Positions 35,966 to 44,519 of a stretch of 64,000 nucleotides of DNA are shown here, in pieces. The stretch covers positions 411,558 through 475,557 of the forward strand of contig NZ_QJRF01000069.1 of NCBI RefSeq assembly GCF_013393345.1, in the 5' to 3' direction. The stretch's first letter is position 1; every line of letters starts with the position of its first letter. A program made the translations under genes and the position numbers. Source of the DNA: Pseudomonas taiwanensis. GTDB lineage: Bacteria > Pseudomonadota > Gammaproteobacteria > Pseudomonadales > Pseudomonadaceae. The notes below the pieces were generated by a model that did not search any database, was not told where the DNA came from, and was given only the letters and a program-made list of their open reading frames with translations.

Positions 35966-37809
35966 TGGGCCTGGCCGACTGGTCCCTGGGGCCGCTGGAG
36001 CGTCATTTCACCGAGAGCCTGCAACGCCTCGACCCGCAGGCGCCGGACTGCGTACTGGCCGCTGCCGCGCTGTGTTGCCAGGCGCTGGGGGAAGGCGATG
36101 TCTGTCTGCCGCTGGCGCGCTGGGCCGGGCAATCGCTGTTCGTCGAGAGCGGCCCCGGTGTCCAGGCCCCCGCCCTGCCCGACTGGCTCACCGCGCTGCA
36201 GGCATCGCCCTTGGTGGCGACGCCCGGCGGCTATGCGCCCCTGACCCTGGATGGTGCCCGCCTCTACCTCAGCCGCTATCACGCCTATGAGGCACAGCTG
36301 GCGGAGAACCTGCTGCGACGGGCATCCGCGCGGCCGGAAGTGGACGAAGCGCAGCTCAGTGAATCCCTGGCGCGGCTGTTCGCCCGCAATACGCAGCAAC
36401 CGGACTGGCAGCGCCTGGCCGCAGCCCAGGCGGTGCGCCGTAACCTGGCGGTGATCTCCGGCGGCCCCGGCACCGGCAAGACCACGACGGTGGTGCGTCT
36501 GCTCGCCGCCTTGCTGGAACAGCCGGGCGGCGAGCGGCTCGCCATCGGCCTGGCGGCGCCCACCGGCAAAGCCGCCGCGCGCATGGCCGAGGCCATCCGA
36601 AACGCCAAGGCCGAACTGCCGGTGAGCGACGCCATCAAGGCAGCCCTTCCCGAAGAGGCGCGGACCCTGCACCGTCTCCTCGGTAGCCGGGGCGATACGC
36701 CGCAGGTTCGTCATCACGCTGACAATCCGCTGCCCCTGGATGTACTGGTGGTGGACGAAGCGTCCATGGTCGACCTGGCGCTGATGGCCAAGCTGCTCGC
36801 GGCCCTGCCCCCCAACGCCCGGTTGATCCTGCTGGGCGACAAGGACCAGCTGGCGGCGGTGGAAGCCGGTGCTGTGTTCGCCGAACTCTGCGAAGGACGC
36901 GGCCTGGATTCCGTGGCGGCGGCCGATCTCACGCGCATCACCGGCCAGCCAGTGCCGGTGGAGCAACCCCGTTCGCGCCTGGGCGATGCCGTGGTGCTGC
37001 TGACCCATAGCCACCGCTTTGCCGGCGACAGCGGCATCGGCGAACTGGCGCGACGCATCAATGGCGGCGATTCCCGGGGCACCCTGGAGCTGCTGCGTGG
37101 CGGCCATCCGGACCTGGTCTGGAACGCCGGCCCTACGCCGGCTGCCTTGCTGGAGCGGCTGGAGGTGGGTTATGCGCCCTACTTCGCGGCTGTGCGCGCC
37201 GCCGACCCGGCATCCGCGTTCGCCGCCTTCAACGGTTTCCGCGCCCTGACCGCCCAGCGCGAAGGTCCCTGGGGTGTGGGTGGAATCAATGAGACCCTGG
37301 AGGCCCGCATCAAGCGTCGGCTGGGCGTACCGTCCCGCGAGCGCTGGTACCCCGGCCGGGCGGTGATGGTGCGGCAGAACGACTACGCCCTCGGCCTGTT
37401 CAACGGCGATATCGGCCTGTGCCTGGCCACGCCCAACGGACTGCGGGTGTTCTTCGAAGGCGACGAGGGTTATCGCCCCTTCGCGCCGGCGCGGCTGCCT
37501 AGCCACGACAGCGCCTTCGCCATGACCGTGCACAAGAGCCAGGGGTCGGAATTCACCGAGGTGCTGCTGGCGTTGCCGGAGCAGCCCAGCCCGCTGCTCA
37601 GCCGCGCGCTGTTCTACACCGGCATCACCCGGGCGAAGAAGAAGGTGGAGATCTGGGGACTGCCGGCACGTCTGACGGAAGCGGTATCGACCCGCGCCGA
37701 GCGGGCGGCCGGACTGGCGGAGCGCCTGGGCGTGACTGAACAGGCCGACAACCCACCCGCGGCAGCGCCGGCAGCGGCGCCCGGACAGGATCAGCTGAGC
37801 CTGTTCTGA
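35965..37809 (+). CDS. recD: Exodeoxyribonuclease V alpha subunit RecD
   Basis: This 614-residue SF1B helicase is the 5'-3' motor of RecBCD. Walker A is GGPGTGKTTTVVRLL at about 165-179, Walker B region is VLVVDEASMVDLALMAKLL, and late motifs include FAMTVHKSQGSEF and RALFYTGITRAKKKVEIW. A short variable tail ends in DQLSLF. ATG 35965 overlaps the recB stop (TGATG) and follows GAGGAGGGCCG, so it is strongly supported over the longer open frame. RecD completes the recCBD operon; the REP-rich gap behind it has no clear terminator. Confidence 0.97.
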   Translation: MGLADWSLGPLERHFTESLQRLDPQAPDCVLAAAALCCQALGEGDVCLPLARWAGQSLFVESGPGVQAPALPDWLTALQASPLVATPGGYAPLTLDGARLYLSRYHAYEAQLAENLLRRASARPEVDEAQLSESLARLFARNTQQPDWQRLAAAQAVRRNLAVISGGPGTGKTTTVVRLLAALLEQPGGERLAIGLAAPTGKAAARMAEAIRNAKAELPVSDAIKAALPEEARTLHRLLGSRGDTPQVRHHADNPLPLDVLVVDEASMVDLALMAKLLAALPPNARLILLGDKDQLAAVEAGAVFAELCEGRGLDSVAAADLTRITGQPVPVEQPRSRLGDAVVLLTHSHRFAGDSGIGELARRINGGDSRGTLELLRGGHPDLVWNAGPTPAALLERLEVGYAPYFAAVRAADPASAFAAFNGFRALTAQREGPWGVGGINETLEARIKRRLGVPSRERWYPGRAVMVRQNDYALGLFNGDIGLCLATPNGLRVFFEGDEGYRPFAPARLPSHDSAFAMTVHKSQGSEFTEVLLALPEQPSPLLSRALFYTGITRAKKKVEIWGLPARLTEAVSTRAERAAGLAERLGVTEQADNPPAAAPAAAPGQDQLSLF

Positions 37810-37840
37810 GCCTCAATGCGGGATTGGACGTTGCCTCGTT

Positions 37841-37959
37841 GGGCCTCGCTTCGCTCGGACCAACCTACAGGCCGCTACGCGGGCAAGTAGCTGCATTGCC
37901 CGTAGGAGCTGGCTTGCCCAGCGAATGGCCCTTTTTCGCTAGCAAGCCAGCTCCTACAA
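37841..37959. repeat. REP-type repeats after recD
   Basis: Two different units lie side by side. 37838-37869 has GTTGGGCC...GGACCAACCTAC, the CCAACCTAC class also found at 44348-44428. 37900-37959 has CGTAGGAGCTGGCTTGC and GCAAGCCAGCTCCTACAAG as inverted arms. They separate recD from the convergent small gene. Confidence 0.85.
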
Positions 37960-37974
37960 GGCCGCGTACGGCGA

Positions 37975-38190
37975 TCAGCTGGCGCGTTGGGCTTGCAGCA
38001 GGCGATCAGAGCCACCTTCGGCCACACGGTCCAGGACCATGAAGCTGCCTTCGGCGGCAACCGGCTCGACGACCTGGATGTAAGCGCCTTCCTTCGACTC
38101 GCCCAGCACCGGCTGGGAGTCGGACGGCAGGGCGAAGACACTGGTGCTCAGGCTGGCGATGAACAGGGCGGCGAAGGCGTGGGTTTTCAT
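37975..38190 (-). CDS. Small secreted protein of unknown function
   Basis: This 71-residue protein has a signal peptide (MKTHAFAALFIASLSTSVFA, cleaved before LPSDSQ) and a mature part of about 50 residues with no cysteines and several acidic positions (GESKEGAYIQVVEPVAAEGS). GAGGAGCCCACGATC before the ATG supports the start at 38190. It stands alone, followed by REP repeats and preceded by a 270-bp AT-richer gap before the divergent peptidase-hydrolase gene. I do not recognise a named family; periplasmic location is the only safe inference. Confidence 0.75.
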   Translation of the reverse strand: MKTHAFAALFIASLSTSVFALPSDSQPVLGESKEGAYIQVVEPVAAEGSFMVLDRVAEGGSDRLLQAQRAS

Positions 38191-38462
38191 GATCGTGGGC
38201 TCCTCAATAGGGGCTGAAACTGGGTACGGAGCCAATCTTACGGATGGAGGGTCGATTAAAAAGTGATCACTCTAGATAGAGAACATCGACGCTATTGATG
38301 ATGTAAAAAGCCTTTTTCAATCAGTGCCTTGCAGGTTTTTCAGGCGCATCTTCGCTCACAGCGGGCGAATCGCCTCGCATCGCCATTCGTCAGCAATCCC
38401 TCCCAGGCGTTGAAAGCGGTCAATCCTTCCTGTGTCGCCCGGACCCGGACAGGGAGGTCAGC

Positions 38463-40310
38463 ATGGCCAAGCGCACCACCACGACGAAGCCCCGCAGGAA
38501 AGCTGCGCCCAGGCAACTGGATGTCCGCCGCGACTCCATGGATTTTCGTGACCTCACCTATTCCGCATCCCTGGCGCCCTTGCCCGACGAACTCTTCCCG
38601 GACTGGCCGTTGCTGCACATCCTCGACCAGGGTGAAGAAGGTGCGTGCACGGGCTTCGGCCTGGCGGCGACGGTCAATTACCTGCGCAGTCGACGCGCGC
38701 TGCCCGGCCGGGCCAGCCCGGCGATGCTCTTCGCCATGGCGCGGCGCTATGACCAGTGGCCGGGGGAGAACTACGACTTCAGCAGCGCGCGGGGTGCGAT
38801 GAAGGGTTGGCACAAGCACGGTGTCTGCCTGGAAGCGACTTGGCCGCTGAAGCGCAAGGGTGGTTTGAACCCGGTCATCCAGCAGGAGGCACTGGATATC
38901 CCACTGGGCGCCTATTTCCGGGTCTTCTCGCGCATCAACGATGTACAGGCGGCGCTGCGCGACGTGGGGGTGCTCTTCGCGTCGGCCAGGACCCACGACG
39001 GCTGGCGCTCGCCGCGTCGGGGCGTGATCGACTGGAAGCCGGATGCGCTGGATGTGGGCGGCGGGCACGCCTTCGCCATCGTCGGCTACACCCGCGACGG
39101 CTTCCTTGTGCAGAACTCCTGGGGCAGCGACTGGGGTGGCTACAGCCGCGACAAGCAGACCCACGCCGGCGTTGCGCTGTGGAGCTACGCGGACTTCGAA
39201 TGCAATGTCTGGGATGTCTGGGTCGCGCAGTTGGGAGTCAGCGTCAATCACGACGTGACCAACACCGCCACGCGATACGTTGCCGACGGCGGCACCGCGC
39301 GCCTCGCGCTGGTCGGGCCGCCGCAGGAAGCGATCTACCTGCATTACCTGCATATCGACAACGGCCAGTTCGACGGCCTGGGCCAATACGCCTCCGATCT
39401 GGCGCAGGTGGAGGCCATCATCGAAGAATTGCAGCACAGCAAACCGAGGCACTTGATGCTCTACGCCCATGGCGGCCTGAACAGCGTGAACGGTTCGGCC
39501 ATGCGGGCCTTCAAGTGGCGGCCGGCCTTCCGTGACAACGGCGTCCACGAACTGCACTTCATCTGGGAAACCGGCTTGCTGGCCGAGCTGGGCGACATCC
39601 TGCTGAGCAAATTGCCGCTGGTGGGTGAGCGGGTTGGCGGGGTCAGTTCCTGGTGGGACAACCAGATGGAATGCCTGGTCCAGCCACTGGGCTTTGCCCT
39701 CTGGCAGGAGATGAAGCTGGACGCCGAGCGGGCGTTCCAGCCCCGCGCCGCCGGGCAGCTGGTGCTGAAACGTCTGCTGGGCTGGCTGGCAGCACAGGGT
39801 GCCGGGGCGCCGAAGGTCCACCTGGTAGGCCACAGCGCAGGTTCCATCTGGCACGCCCATTTGCTGCGGAGCTGGCTGGCGCTGGGTGGTCCGGTCATCG
39901 ACAACCTGGTGCTGTTCGCACCGGCCTGCACACTGGACCTGTACCAATCGACCTTCCTGAAGGCGCTGGGAAAGGGCATTCGCCAGCAGACCCTGCTCGT
40001 CCTGTCGGATCAGGCCGAGCAGGAAGACAACGTTGCCGGGGCCTACCGCAAATCGCTGTTGTATCTGGTTTCCAACGCGCTGGAAGACAAGCTGCGGCGG
40101 GTGCCGCTGCTCGGGATGCAGAAATTCCAACCGCCCCAGCAGCCGTCCGGCAGCACCCTGGTGGTGGCAGACACCCGCAACCCCCTCAGTCGGAGCACCA
40201 GCCACGGCGGTTTCGACAACGACCTGCAGAGCATGGACAGCCTGCTGAGGCTGGTGCTGGGCGGCGGCAGCTTCCGGGGCTTCAAGGCGGATGAATTGAA
40301 GGGGTATTGA
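38463..40310 (+). CDS. Papain-like (C1) peptidase fused to an alpha/beta serine hydrolase
   Basis: This 615-residue protein has two predicted enzymes. The N-terminal part is papain-like with Gln56 and Cys62 in LDQGEEGACTGFGLA, His202 in GGGHAFAIVGY and Asn218 in FLVQNSWGSDWGGY, a complete catalytic set. After a linker (about 255-320) comes an alpha/beta hydrolase with HGG oxyanion-type motif at 336-338, nucleophile Ser458 in LVGHSAGS and a candidate His581 near SHGGF. There is no signal peptide, so it is cytoplasmic or released by another route. AGGGAGGTCAGC before the ATG is a good ribosome site. The gene is a single unit flanked by REP repeats. Its biological role is unknown. Confidence 0.85.
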   Translation: MAKRTTTTKPRRKAAPRQLDVRRDSMDFRDLTYSASLAPLPDELFPDWPLLHILDQGEEGACTGFGLAATVNYLRSRRALPGRASPAMLFAMARRYDQWPGENYDFSSARGAMKGWHKHGVCLEATWPLKRKGGLNPVIQQEALDIPLGAYFRVFSRINDVQAALRDVGVLFASARTHDGWRSPRRGVIDWKPDALDVGGGHAFAIVGYTRDGFLVQNSWGSDWGGYSRDKQTHAGVALWSYADFECNVWDVWVAQLGVSVNHDVTNTATRYVADGGTARLALVGPPQEAIYLHYLHIDNGQFDGLGQYASDLAQVEAIIEELQHSKPRHLMLYAHGGLNSVNGSAMRAFKWRPAFRDNGVHELHFIWETGLLAELGDILLSKLPLVGERVGGVSSWWDNQMECLVQPLGFALWQEMKLDAERAFQPRAAGQLVLKRLLGWLAAQGAGAPKVHLVGHSAGSIWHAHLLRSWLALGGPVIDNLVLFAPACTLDLYQSTFLKALGKGIRQQTLLVLSDQAEQEDNVAGAYRKSLLYLVSNALEDKLRRVPLLGMQKFQPPQQPSGSTLVVADTRNPLSRSTSHGGFDNDLQSMDSLLRLVLGGGSFRGFKADELKGY

Positions 40311-40315
40311 GGTTC

Positions 40316-40414
40316 TTGTAGGGGCGAATTCATTCGCCATGCAGGCCGAAGGTCTGCCCTCAAGTCTGCAGGGGGCTGCTGCGCAGCCCATAGCGAATGA
40401 ATTCGCCCCCACAG
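40316..40414. repeat. REP element, GTAGGGGCGAATTCATTCGC class
   Basis: The left head TGTAGGGGCGAATTCATTCG and the right head GCGAATGAATTCGCCCCCAC are inverted copies, with an internal CTGCAGGGGGCTGCTGCGCAG stretch. The element follows the peptidase-hydrolase stop directly. Confidence 0.9.
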
Positions 40415-40426
40415 GCTTCTGCAGCA

Positions 40427-40454
40427 ATAAAAAACGGGGCCAATTGGCCCCGTT
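40427..40454 (-). terminator. Terminator of the TerC family gene
   Basis: A perfect 22-bp palindrome (AACGGGGCCAA and its mirror) at 40433-40454 is followed on the minus strand by a T-run. It lies 15 bp after the terC-like stop codon. Confidence 0.9.
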
Positions 40455-40469
40455 CTTCATTGCTTCGGC

Positions 40470-41228
40470 TTACTGCCCAGGAATGTCCTTGCGCAGTTTC
40501 ACCGGATCTTCCTTGCGACCGCGAGCGATGCGCATGCGGATGTTGAGCGCCTCGACGGCCAGGGAGAAGGCCATGGCGAAGTAGACGTAGCCTTTCGGCA
40601 CGTGGACTTCGAAGGATTCGGCGATCAGCACGGTACCGACGACAACCAGGAAGGCCAGCGCCAGCATCTTCAGGCTCGGGTGCTTGTCGATGAAGTCGCT
40701 GATGGTGCCAGCGGCCAGCATCATTACCAGTACGGCGACGATGATCGCGGCGACCATCACCGGCACGTGGGACACCATGCCGACGGCGGTGATCACCGAG
40801 TCCAGGGAGAACACGATGTCGATGATGGCGATCTGGATGATGGTGCCGATGAAGTTGCGCGCCGCGCCCGAAGGCTGCTCGCCGGATTCATCTTCGCCTT
40901 CCAGGCTGTGATACATCTCGGTGGTGCTCTTCCACAGCAGGAACAGGCCGCCGAAGAAGAGGATCAGGTCACGGCCGGAGATGCCCTGGCCGAACAGTTC
41001 GAACAGGTCGTTGGTGAGCCGCATGATCCAGGTGATGGAGAGCAGCAGCAGGATACGGGTGATCATCGCCAGTGCCAGGCCGAAGAAGCGCGTGCGTGCC
41101 TGCATGTGCGGCGGCATGCGGGCCACGAGGATGGCGATCATGATGATGTTGTCGATGCCCAGGACGATTTCCAGGGCGGTCAGGGTGAAGAAGGCGACCC
41201 AGATTTCCGGGCTGGTCAGCCATTCCAT
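40470..41228 (-). CDS. TerC family integral membrane protein
   Basis: This 252-residue protein has seven hydrophobic segments and the TerC signature acidic motifs LEIVLGIDNIIMIAIL near the N-terminus and DIVFSLDSVITAVG in the middle, which bind divalent metal. Members export manganese or act during metal loading of secreted proteins. It ends in a cytoplasmic basic tail (MRIARGRKEDPVKLRKD). Upstream is a hairpin at 41277-41308 and then the citM gene on the same strand, 103 bp away. I saw no convincing yybP-ykoY manganese riboswitch in that gap. Confidence 0.92.
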   Translation of the reverse strand: MEWLTSPEIWVAFFTLTALEIVLGIDNIIMIAILVARMPPHMQARTRFFGLALAMITRILLLLSITWIMRLTNDLFELFGQGISGRDLILFFGGLFLLWKSTTEMYHSLEGEDESGEQPSGAARNFIGTIIQIAIIDIVFSLDSVITAVGMVSHVPVMVAAIIVAVLVMMLAAGTISDFIDKHPSLKMLALAFLVVVGTVLIAESFEVHVPKGYVYFAMAFSLAVEALNIRMRIARGRKEDPVKLRKDIPGQ

Positions 41229-41276
41229 GATGCGTTGATCCTCGTGAGTTTCTTGGTATGGGGATGGAGTACGAAC

Positions 41277-41308
41277 AAGCCGGAAGGAGCTTACGCAGAT
41301 TCCGGCTT
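41277..41308 (-). terminator. Stem-loop between citM and terC-like genes
   Basis: AAGCCGGA at 41277-41284 pairs with TCCGGCTT at 41301-41308. The minus-strand sequence after it is only weakly T-rich (TTGTTCGT), so termination may be partial. Confidence 0.45.
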
Positions 41309-41331
41309 GAGCGAATGTCAGTTAGCGACTC

Positions 41332-42639
41332 TCAGTGTGATCCGAAGAGCGGGAACACACCCAGCAGCAGGGCGGCGAGGAGGATACACAGACAAATCAT
41401 CACCGCCCACTTCAACGTGAAGCGCTGGTGGTCGCCGAACTCCACCTTGGCCAGGCCCACCAGCAGGTAGGTGGAGGGTACCAGCGGACTCAGCAAATGC
41501 ACCGGCTGGCCTACGATAGACGCTCGCGCCATCTCCACGGGGCTGATGCCGTAATGGCTTGCCGCCTCGGCCAGAACCGGTAACACGCCGTAATAAAAAG
41601 CGTCGTTGGACATGAAGAAGGTGAACGGCATGCTGACGATCGCCGTGATCACCGCCATGTAAGGGCCCATCGACGGCGGGATGACCGCCAGCAGGCTCTT
41701 GGACATGGCTTCCACCATGCCGGTGCCGGACAGGATGCCGGTGAAGATGCCGGCGGCGAAGATCAGGCCGACGACGGCCAGGACGTTGCCGGCATGGGCC
41801 GCGACCCGCTCCTTCTGCTGCTGCAGGCAGGGGTAGTTGATGATCATGGCGATGCTGAAGGCGATCATGAACAGCACCGGCAACGGTAGCAGACCGGTGA
41901 TCAGGGTCACCATCAGCGCGGCGGTCAGCGCCGCGTTCACCCACAGCAGCTTGGGCCGGCGGGCTTCCGGGAACTGCGAAACGCTGATCTCGTCATGGTT
42001 GATCTGGTCATCCGGCAGGTGCAGGACGCCGAGACGGGCGCGCTCGCGTTTGCCGTAGGCCCAGGCGAGGCCGAACAGGGCCATGGCGCCGACGATCATG
42101 GCCGGGATCATCGGTACGAAGATGTCCGACGGGTCCACGTGCAAGGCGCTGGCGGCGCGGGCAGTAGGGCCGCCCCAGGGGGTCATGTTCATGATGCCGC
42201 CGGCGAGGATGATCAGCCCGGCCATGATCAGCGGGCTCATGCCCAGGCGGCTGTACAGCGGCAGCAGCGCGGCGACGCAGATCATGTAGGTGGTGGCGCC
42301 GTCGCCGTCGAGGGAGACGATCAGGGCCAGGGCGGCGGTGCCCATGGACACTTTCAGCGGATCACCCTTCACCAGCTTGAGGATCTTGCACACAGCCGGA
42401 TCGAACAGGCCTGAGTCGATCATCAGGGCGAAGTAGAGGATGGCGAACATCAGCATCACGCCGGTGGGGGCAAGCTTGCTGATGCCTTCCAGCATCATCG
42501 GGCCGATACCTGCGGCGAAGCCGCCGATCAGGGCGAACGTGATGGGGACGATGATCAGGGCGATCAGGGCGGACAGGCGCTTGGTCATGATCAGGTACAT
42601 GAAGCAGATGACCATGGCGAAGCCGAGCAGAGTCAGCAT
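41332..42639 (-). CDS. CitMHS family citrate:H+ (metal-citrate) symporter
   Basis: This 435-residue carrier has about twelve helices. Conserved features are MIDSGLFDPAVCKILKLVKG, SLDGDGATTYMICVAALLPLY, the MNMTPWGGPTARAASAL loop and MPFTFFMSNDAFYYGVLPVL, all typical of CitMHS transporters that take up citrate complexed with magnesium or calcium. No two-component citrate sensor is adjacent, unlike many citM loci. The upstream gap contains repeated ACCGGT/GGTACC palindromes that may be operators. It is probably monocistronic or transcribed with the terC-like gene. Confidence 0.93.
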   Translation of the reverse strand: MLTLLGFAMVICFMYLIMTKRLSALIALIIVPITFALIGGFAAGIGPMMLEGISKLAPTGVMLMFAILYFALMIDSGLFDPAVCKILKLVKGDPLKVSMGTAALALIVSLDGDGATTYMICVAALLPLYSRLGMSPLIMAGLIILAGGIMNMTPWGGPTARAASALHVDPSDIFVPMIPAMIVGAMALFGLAWAYGKRERARLGVLHLPDDQINHDEISVSQFPEARRPKLLWVNAALTAALMVTLITGLLPLPVLFMIAFSIAMIINYPCLQQQKERVAAHAGNVLAVVGLIFAAGIFTGILSGTGMVEAMSKSLLAVIPPSMGPYMAVITAIVSMPFTFFMSNDAFYYGVLPVLAEAASHYGISPVEMARASIVGQPVHLLSPLVPSTYLLVGLAKVEFGDHQRFTLKWAVMICLCILLAALLLGVFPLFGSH

Positions 42640-42773
42640 GGCAGTTCTCCGGACGTGATTCGGGTGGGGCGGGAGGAAATCAGCGCTGGGCCGAAGACGT
42701 GCGGAGGACGGGCGGAGGAGTGCCGGGCAGGCAGCGGGAGCAGGGCATGTCGATCACCAATCTTGTTGTTTTC

Positions 42774-42857
42774 GGGTTACCGGTCGGGTACCGGTAGTGG
42801 GGCGGATGCTAAGCCCGCAACCTTTCAGCCAGCTTTCGGCGGTGATCGGTACCGATT
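42774..42857. promoter_or_regulatory. Operator-like GGTACC/ACCGGT palindromes upstream of citM
   Basis: TTACCGGTCGGGTACCGGTA at 42778-42797 holds two direct TACCGGT units, and ATCGGTACCGAT at 42845-42856 is a perfect 12-bp palindrome about 50 bp further. Related half-sites in a 260-bp gap between citM and the AEC gene suggest control by one dimeric regulator. The regulator is not in the vicinity. Confidence 0.5.
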
Positions 42858-42900
42858 ACGCGGCTATTTGTCGACGAACGGCGGGCAGGCCGCCATGGCG

Positions 42901-43809
42901 TCAGCTGGCCAGGGTGCGCATCACCAGCAGCAGGCTGCCGGCGGCGAGCAGGGTCTGCAGGGTGATGATGCCGGCCATCAGGTGGCTGTCGCCGCCGAGC
43001 TGGCGGGTCAGCACGTAGGCCGTGGGGGCGGTGGGCAGGGCGAAGAACAGCACCAGGATGCTGCTTTCCATGGCGGGCAAACCGAGCAGGCGGGCGACGG
43101 CGAAGGCAAGGACGGGCATGGCCAGCAGGCGCAGGGTGCAGTTCCAGGCGAGGGCCGGGACTTCGCCGGCCAGTTCCTGTGGCCGCAGCGCCGCGCCGAC
43201 GCAGAGCAGGCCCAGTGGCAGGCTGGCCACTGCCAGCAGGTTGAGCAGACGGTCGGTGCCGCCGGGTAGGCCGAGTCCGGCGAGATTGACCAGCGCGCCG
43301 GCCAGGCAGGCGAGGATCAGCGGGTTCTTCGCCATCGGCAACAGCAGGCCGCGCAGGCTTACGCCGCGTTCGGCGGTCAGGGCCCAGACCGACATCAGGT
43401 TCACCGTCGGCACCATCAGGGCCAGCATCAGCGCGGCCATTGCCAGCCCGTCTTTGCCGTAGAGACTGCCGATCGCCGCCAGACCCAGGTAGGTGTTGAA
43501 GCGCAGGATGCCCTGGGTGATGGCGCCGAAGCGCGCGGCCGGCCAGTTCAGCAGGCGTCGCGCCAGCTGCAGGGCGGCCCAGCCGATGCCGAGTCCCAGG
43601 AATACCGCCAGGGCCAGGCGGGGTAGCGCCGGGTTGTCGAGCGGCGCGGTGGCCAGGCTGCTGAAGAGCAGGGCGGGGAACAGGATGAAGTAGTTCAGGC
43701 GCTCGGCGGCGGGCCAGAAGGCTTCGCCGGGGAAGTCCCAGCGGCGCAGCAGGTAGCCGCCGATGATCAGCGCGAAGAGGGGCCAGAGGGCTTCGAGAAG
43801 GGTCAGCAC
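42901..43809 (-). CDS. AEC (auxin efflux carrier) family transporter
   Basis: This 302-residue protein has ten hydrophobic helices arranged as two five-helix repeats, with RFNTYLGLAAIGSLYG and FALPTAPTAYVLTRQLGGD as the conserved crossing motifs. Bacterial AEC proteins move malonate, malate or other organic acids; the substrate is not predictable here. It lies upstream of citM on the same strand but 261 bp apart with operator-like sites between, so separate promoters are likely. It diverges from the GFA gene. Confidence 0.9.
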   Translation of the reverse strand: MLTLLEALWPLFALIIGGYLLRRWDFPGEAFWPAAERLNYFILFPALLFSSLATAPLDNPALPRLALAVFLGLGIGWAALQLARRLLNWPAARFGAITQGILRFNTYLGLAAIGSLYGKDGLAMAALMLALMVPTVNLMSVWALTAERGVSLRGLLLPMAKNPLILACLAGALVNLAGLGLPGGTDRLLNLLAVASLPLGLLCVGAALRPQELAGEVPALAWNCTLRLLAMPVLAFAVARLLGLPAMESSILVLFFALPTAPTAYVLTRQLGGDSHLMAGIITLQTLLAAGSLLLVMRTLAS

Positions 43810-43913
43810 GGCGACATCCGGGTCAGCTGGGGCGTCCCATCTTCAGGTCCGGATCGGCCGTATGCAACCGCCTGCTAGGGTGAAAGACAGCGCTCAAGCC
43901 GGAGACCACCATC

Positions 43914-44315
43914 ATGGCTGAACTCCACACCGGCGGCTGTCATTGCGGGCAGCTGCGTTATGCCGTCGAGGCACCCCTGGGCGATGTCGCCCATTGCCAT
44001 TGCTCGATCTGCCGGCGCACCACCGGCGGCATTGTCACCACCTGGGCGACCGTGCCGCTGGCGAGCTTCCGCTGGACGAGCGGAACGCCCGCCGAGTACG
44101 CCTCATCCGCGAGCTGCATCCGCTACTTCTGTCCGCGTTGCAGCAGCCAGCTGGCGCTGTTCACCAGCCTCAGCCCCGGCACCCTGGACCTCACCATCGC
44201 CACCCTGGACCAGCCCGAAGCCGTTGCTCCCAAGCGGCACATCTGGGTGAAGAGCCGCTTGCCCTGGCTGAGCCTGGACCCGCAGTTGCCGGAGGAGGAT
44301 GAGGAAACGTTGTAA
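43914..44315 (+). CDS. GFA family (CENP-V/glutathione-dependent formaldehyde-activating-like) zinc protein
   Basis: This 133-residue protein has the family's zinc-binding cysteines: CHCG at 9-12, CHCSIC at 28-33 and CPRC near 73-76. Members include the glutathione-dependent formaldehyde-activating enzyme, but most are uncharacterised, and no formaldehyde genes lie nearby. It should be cytoplasmic. The gene stands alone, 104 bp from the divergent AEC gene, and is followed by CCAACCTAC-class repeats. Confidence 0.9.
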   Translation: MAELHTGGCHCGQLRYAVEAPLGDVAHCHCSICRRTTGGIVTTWATVPLASFRWTSGTPAEYASSASCIRYFCPRCSSQLALFTSLSPGTLDLTIATLDQPEAVAPKRHIWVKSRLPWLSLDPQLPEEDEETL

Positions 44316-44347
44316 GCGGGTAGTGACGGAGGCGCGATGCAGGCCTC

Positions 44348-44510
44348 GTAGGTTGGGTAGAGCTCCGCGAAACCCAACGGCCCCGAGTGCGGAATCGTTG
44401 GGCTTCGCTTCGCTCTGCGCCAACCTACGGAGAGCACATTTCGCGCCCTACGGCCCGGAATCTAGGTCGTGCCCCGACCGTAGGATGGGTGGAGCGGAGC
44501 GATACCCATC
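44348..44510. repeat. CCAACCTAC-class repeat block
   Basis: GTAGGTTGG at 44348-44356 and CCAACCTAC at 44420-44428 bound an internal GAAACCCAACG/CGTTGGGCTTCGC mirror. A related GTAGGATGGGTGGAGCGGAGCGATACCCATC stretch (given as positions 44480-44510) follows. This repeat differs in sequence from the REP heads elsewhere; a partial copy is at 37841. Confidence 0.8.
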
Positions 44511-44519
44511 AGCAAGGAA

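Noticed and set aside
29045..37809. recC-recB-recD as a plasmid or phage defence island
   Set aside because: The proteins are full-length chromosomal RecBCD subunits with normal motifs and no adjoining defence genes.
38340..40460. Minus-strand open frame of 706 codons
   Set aside because: It is antisense to the peptidase-hydrolase gene, whose catalytic motifs are clear in the plus frame.
41229..41331. yybP-ykoY manganese riboswitch before the TerC gene
   Set aside because: Only one simple stem-loop is visible; the conserved internal-loop motifs of that riboswitch were not seen.
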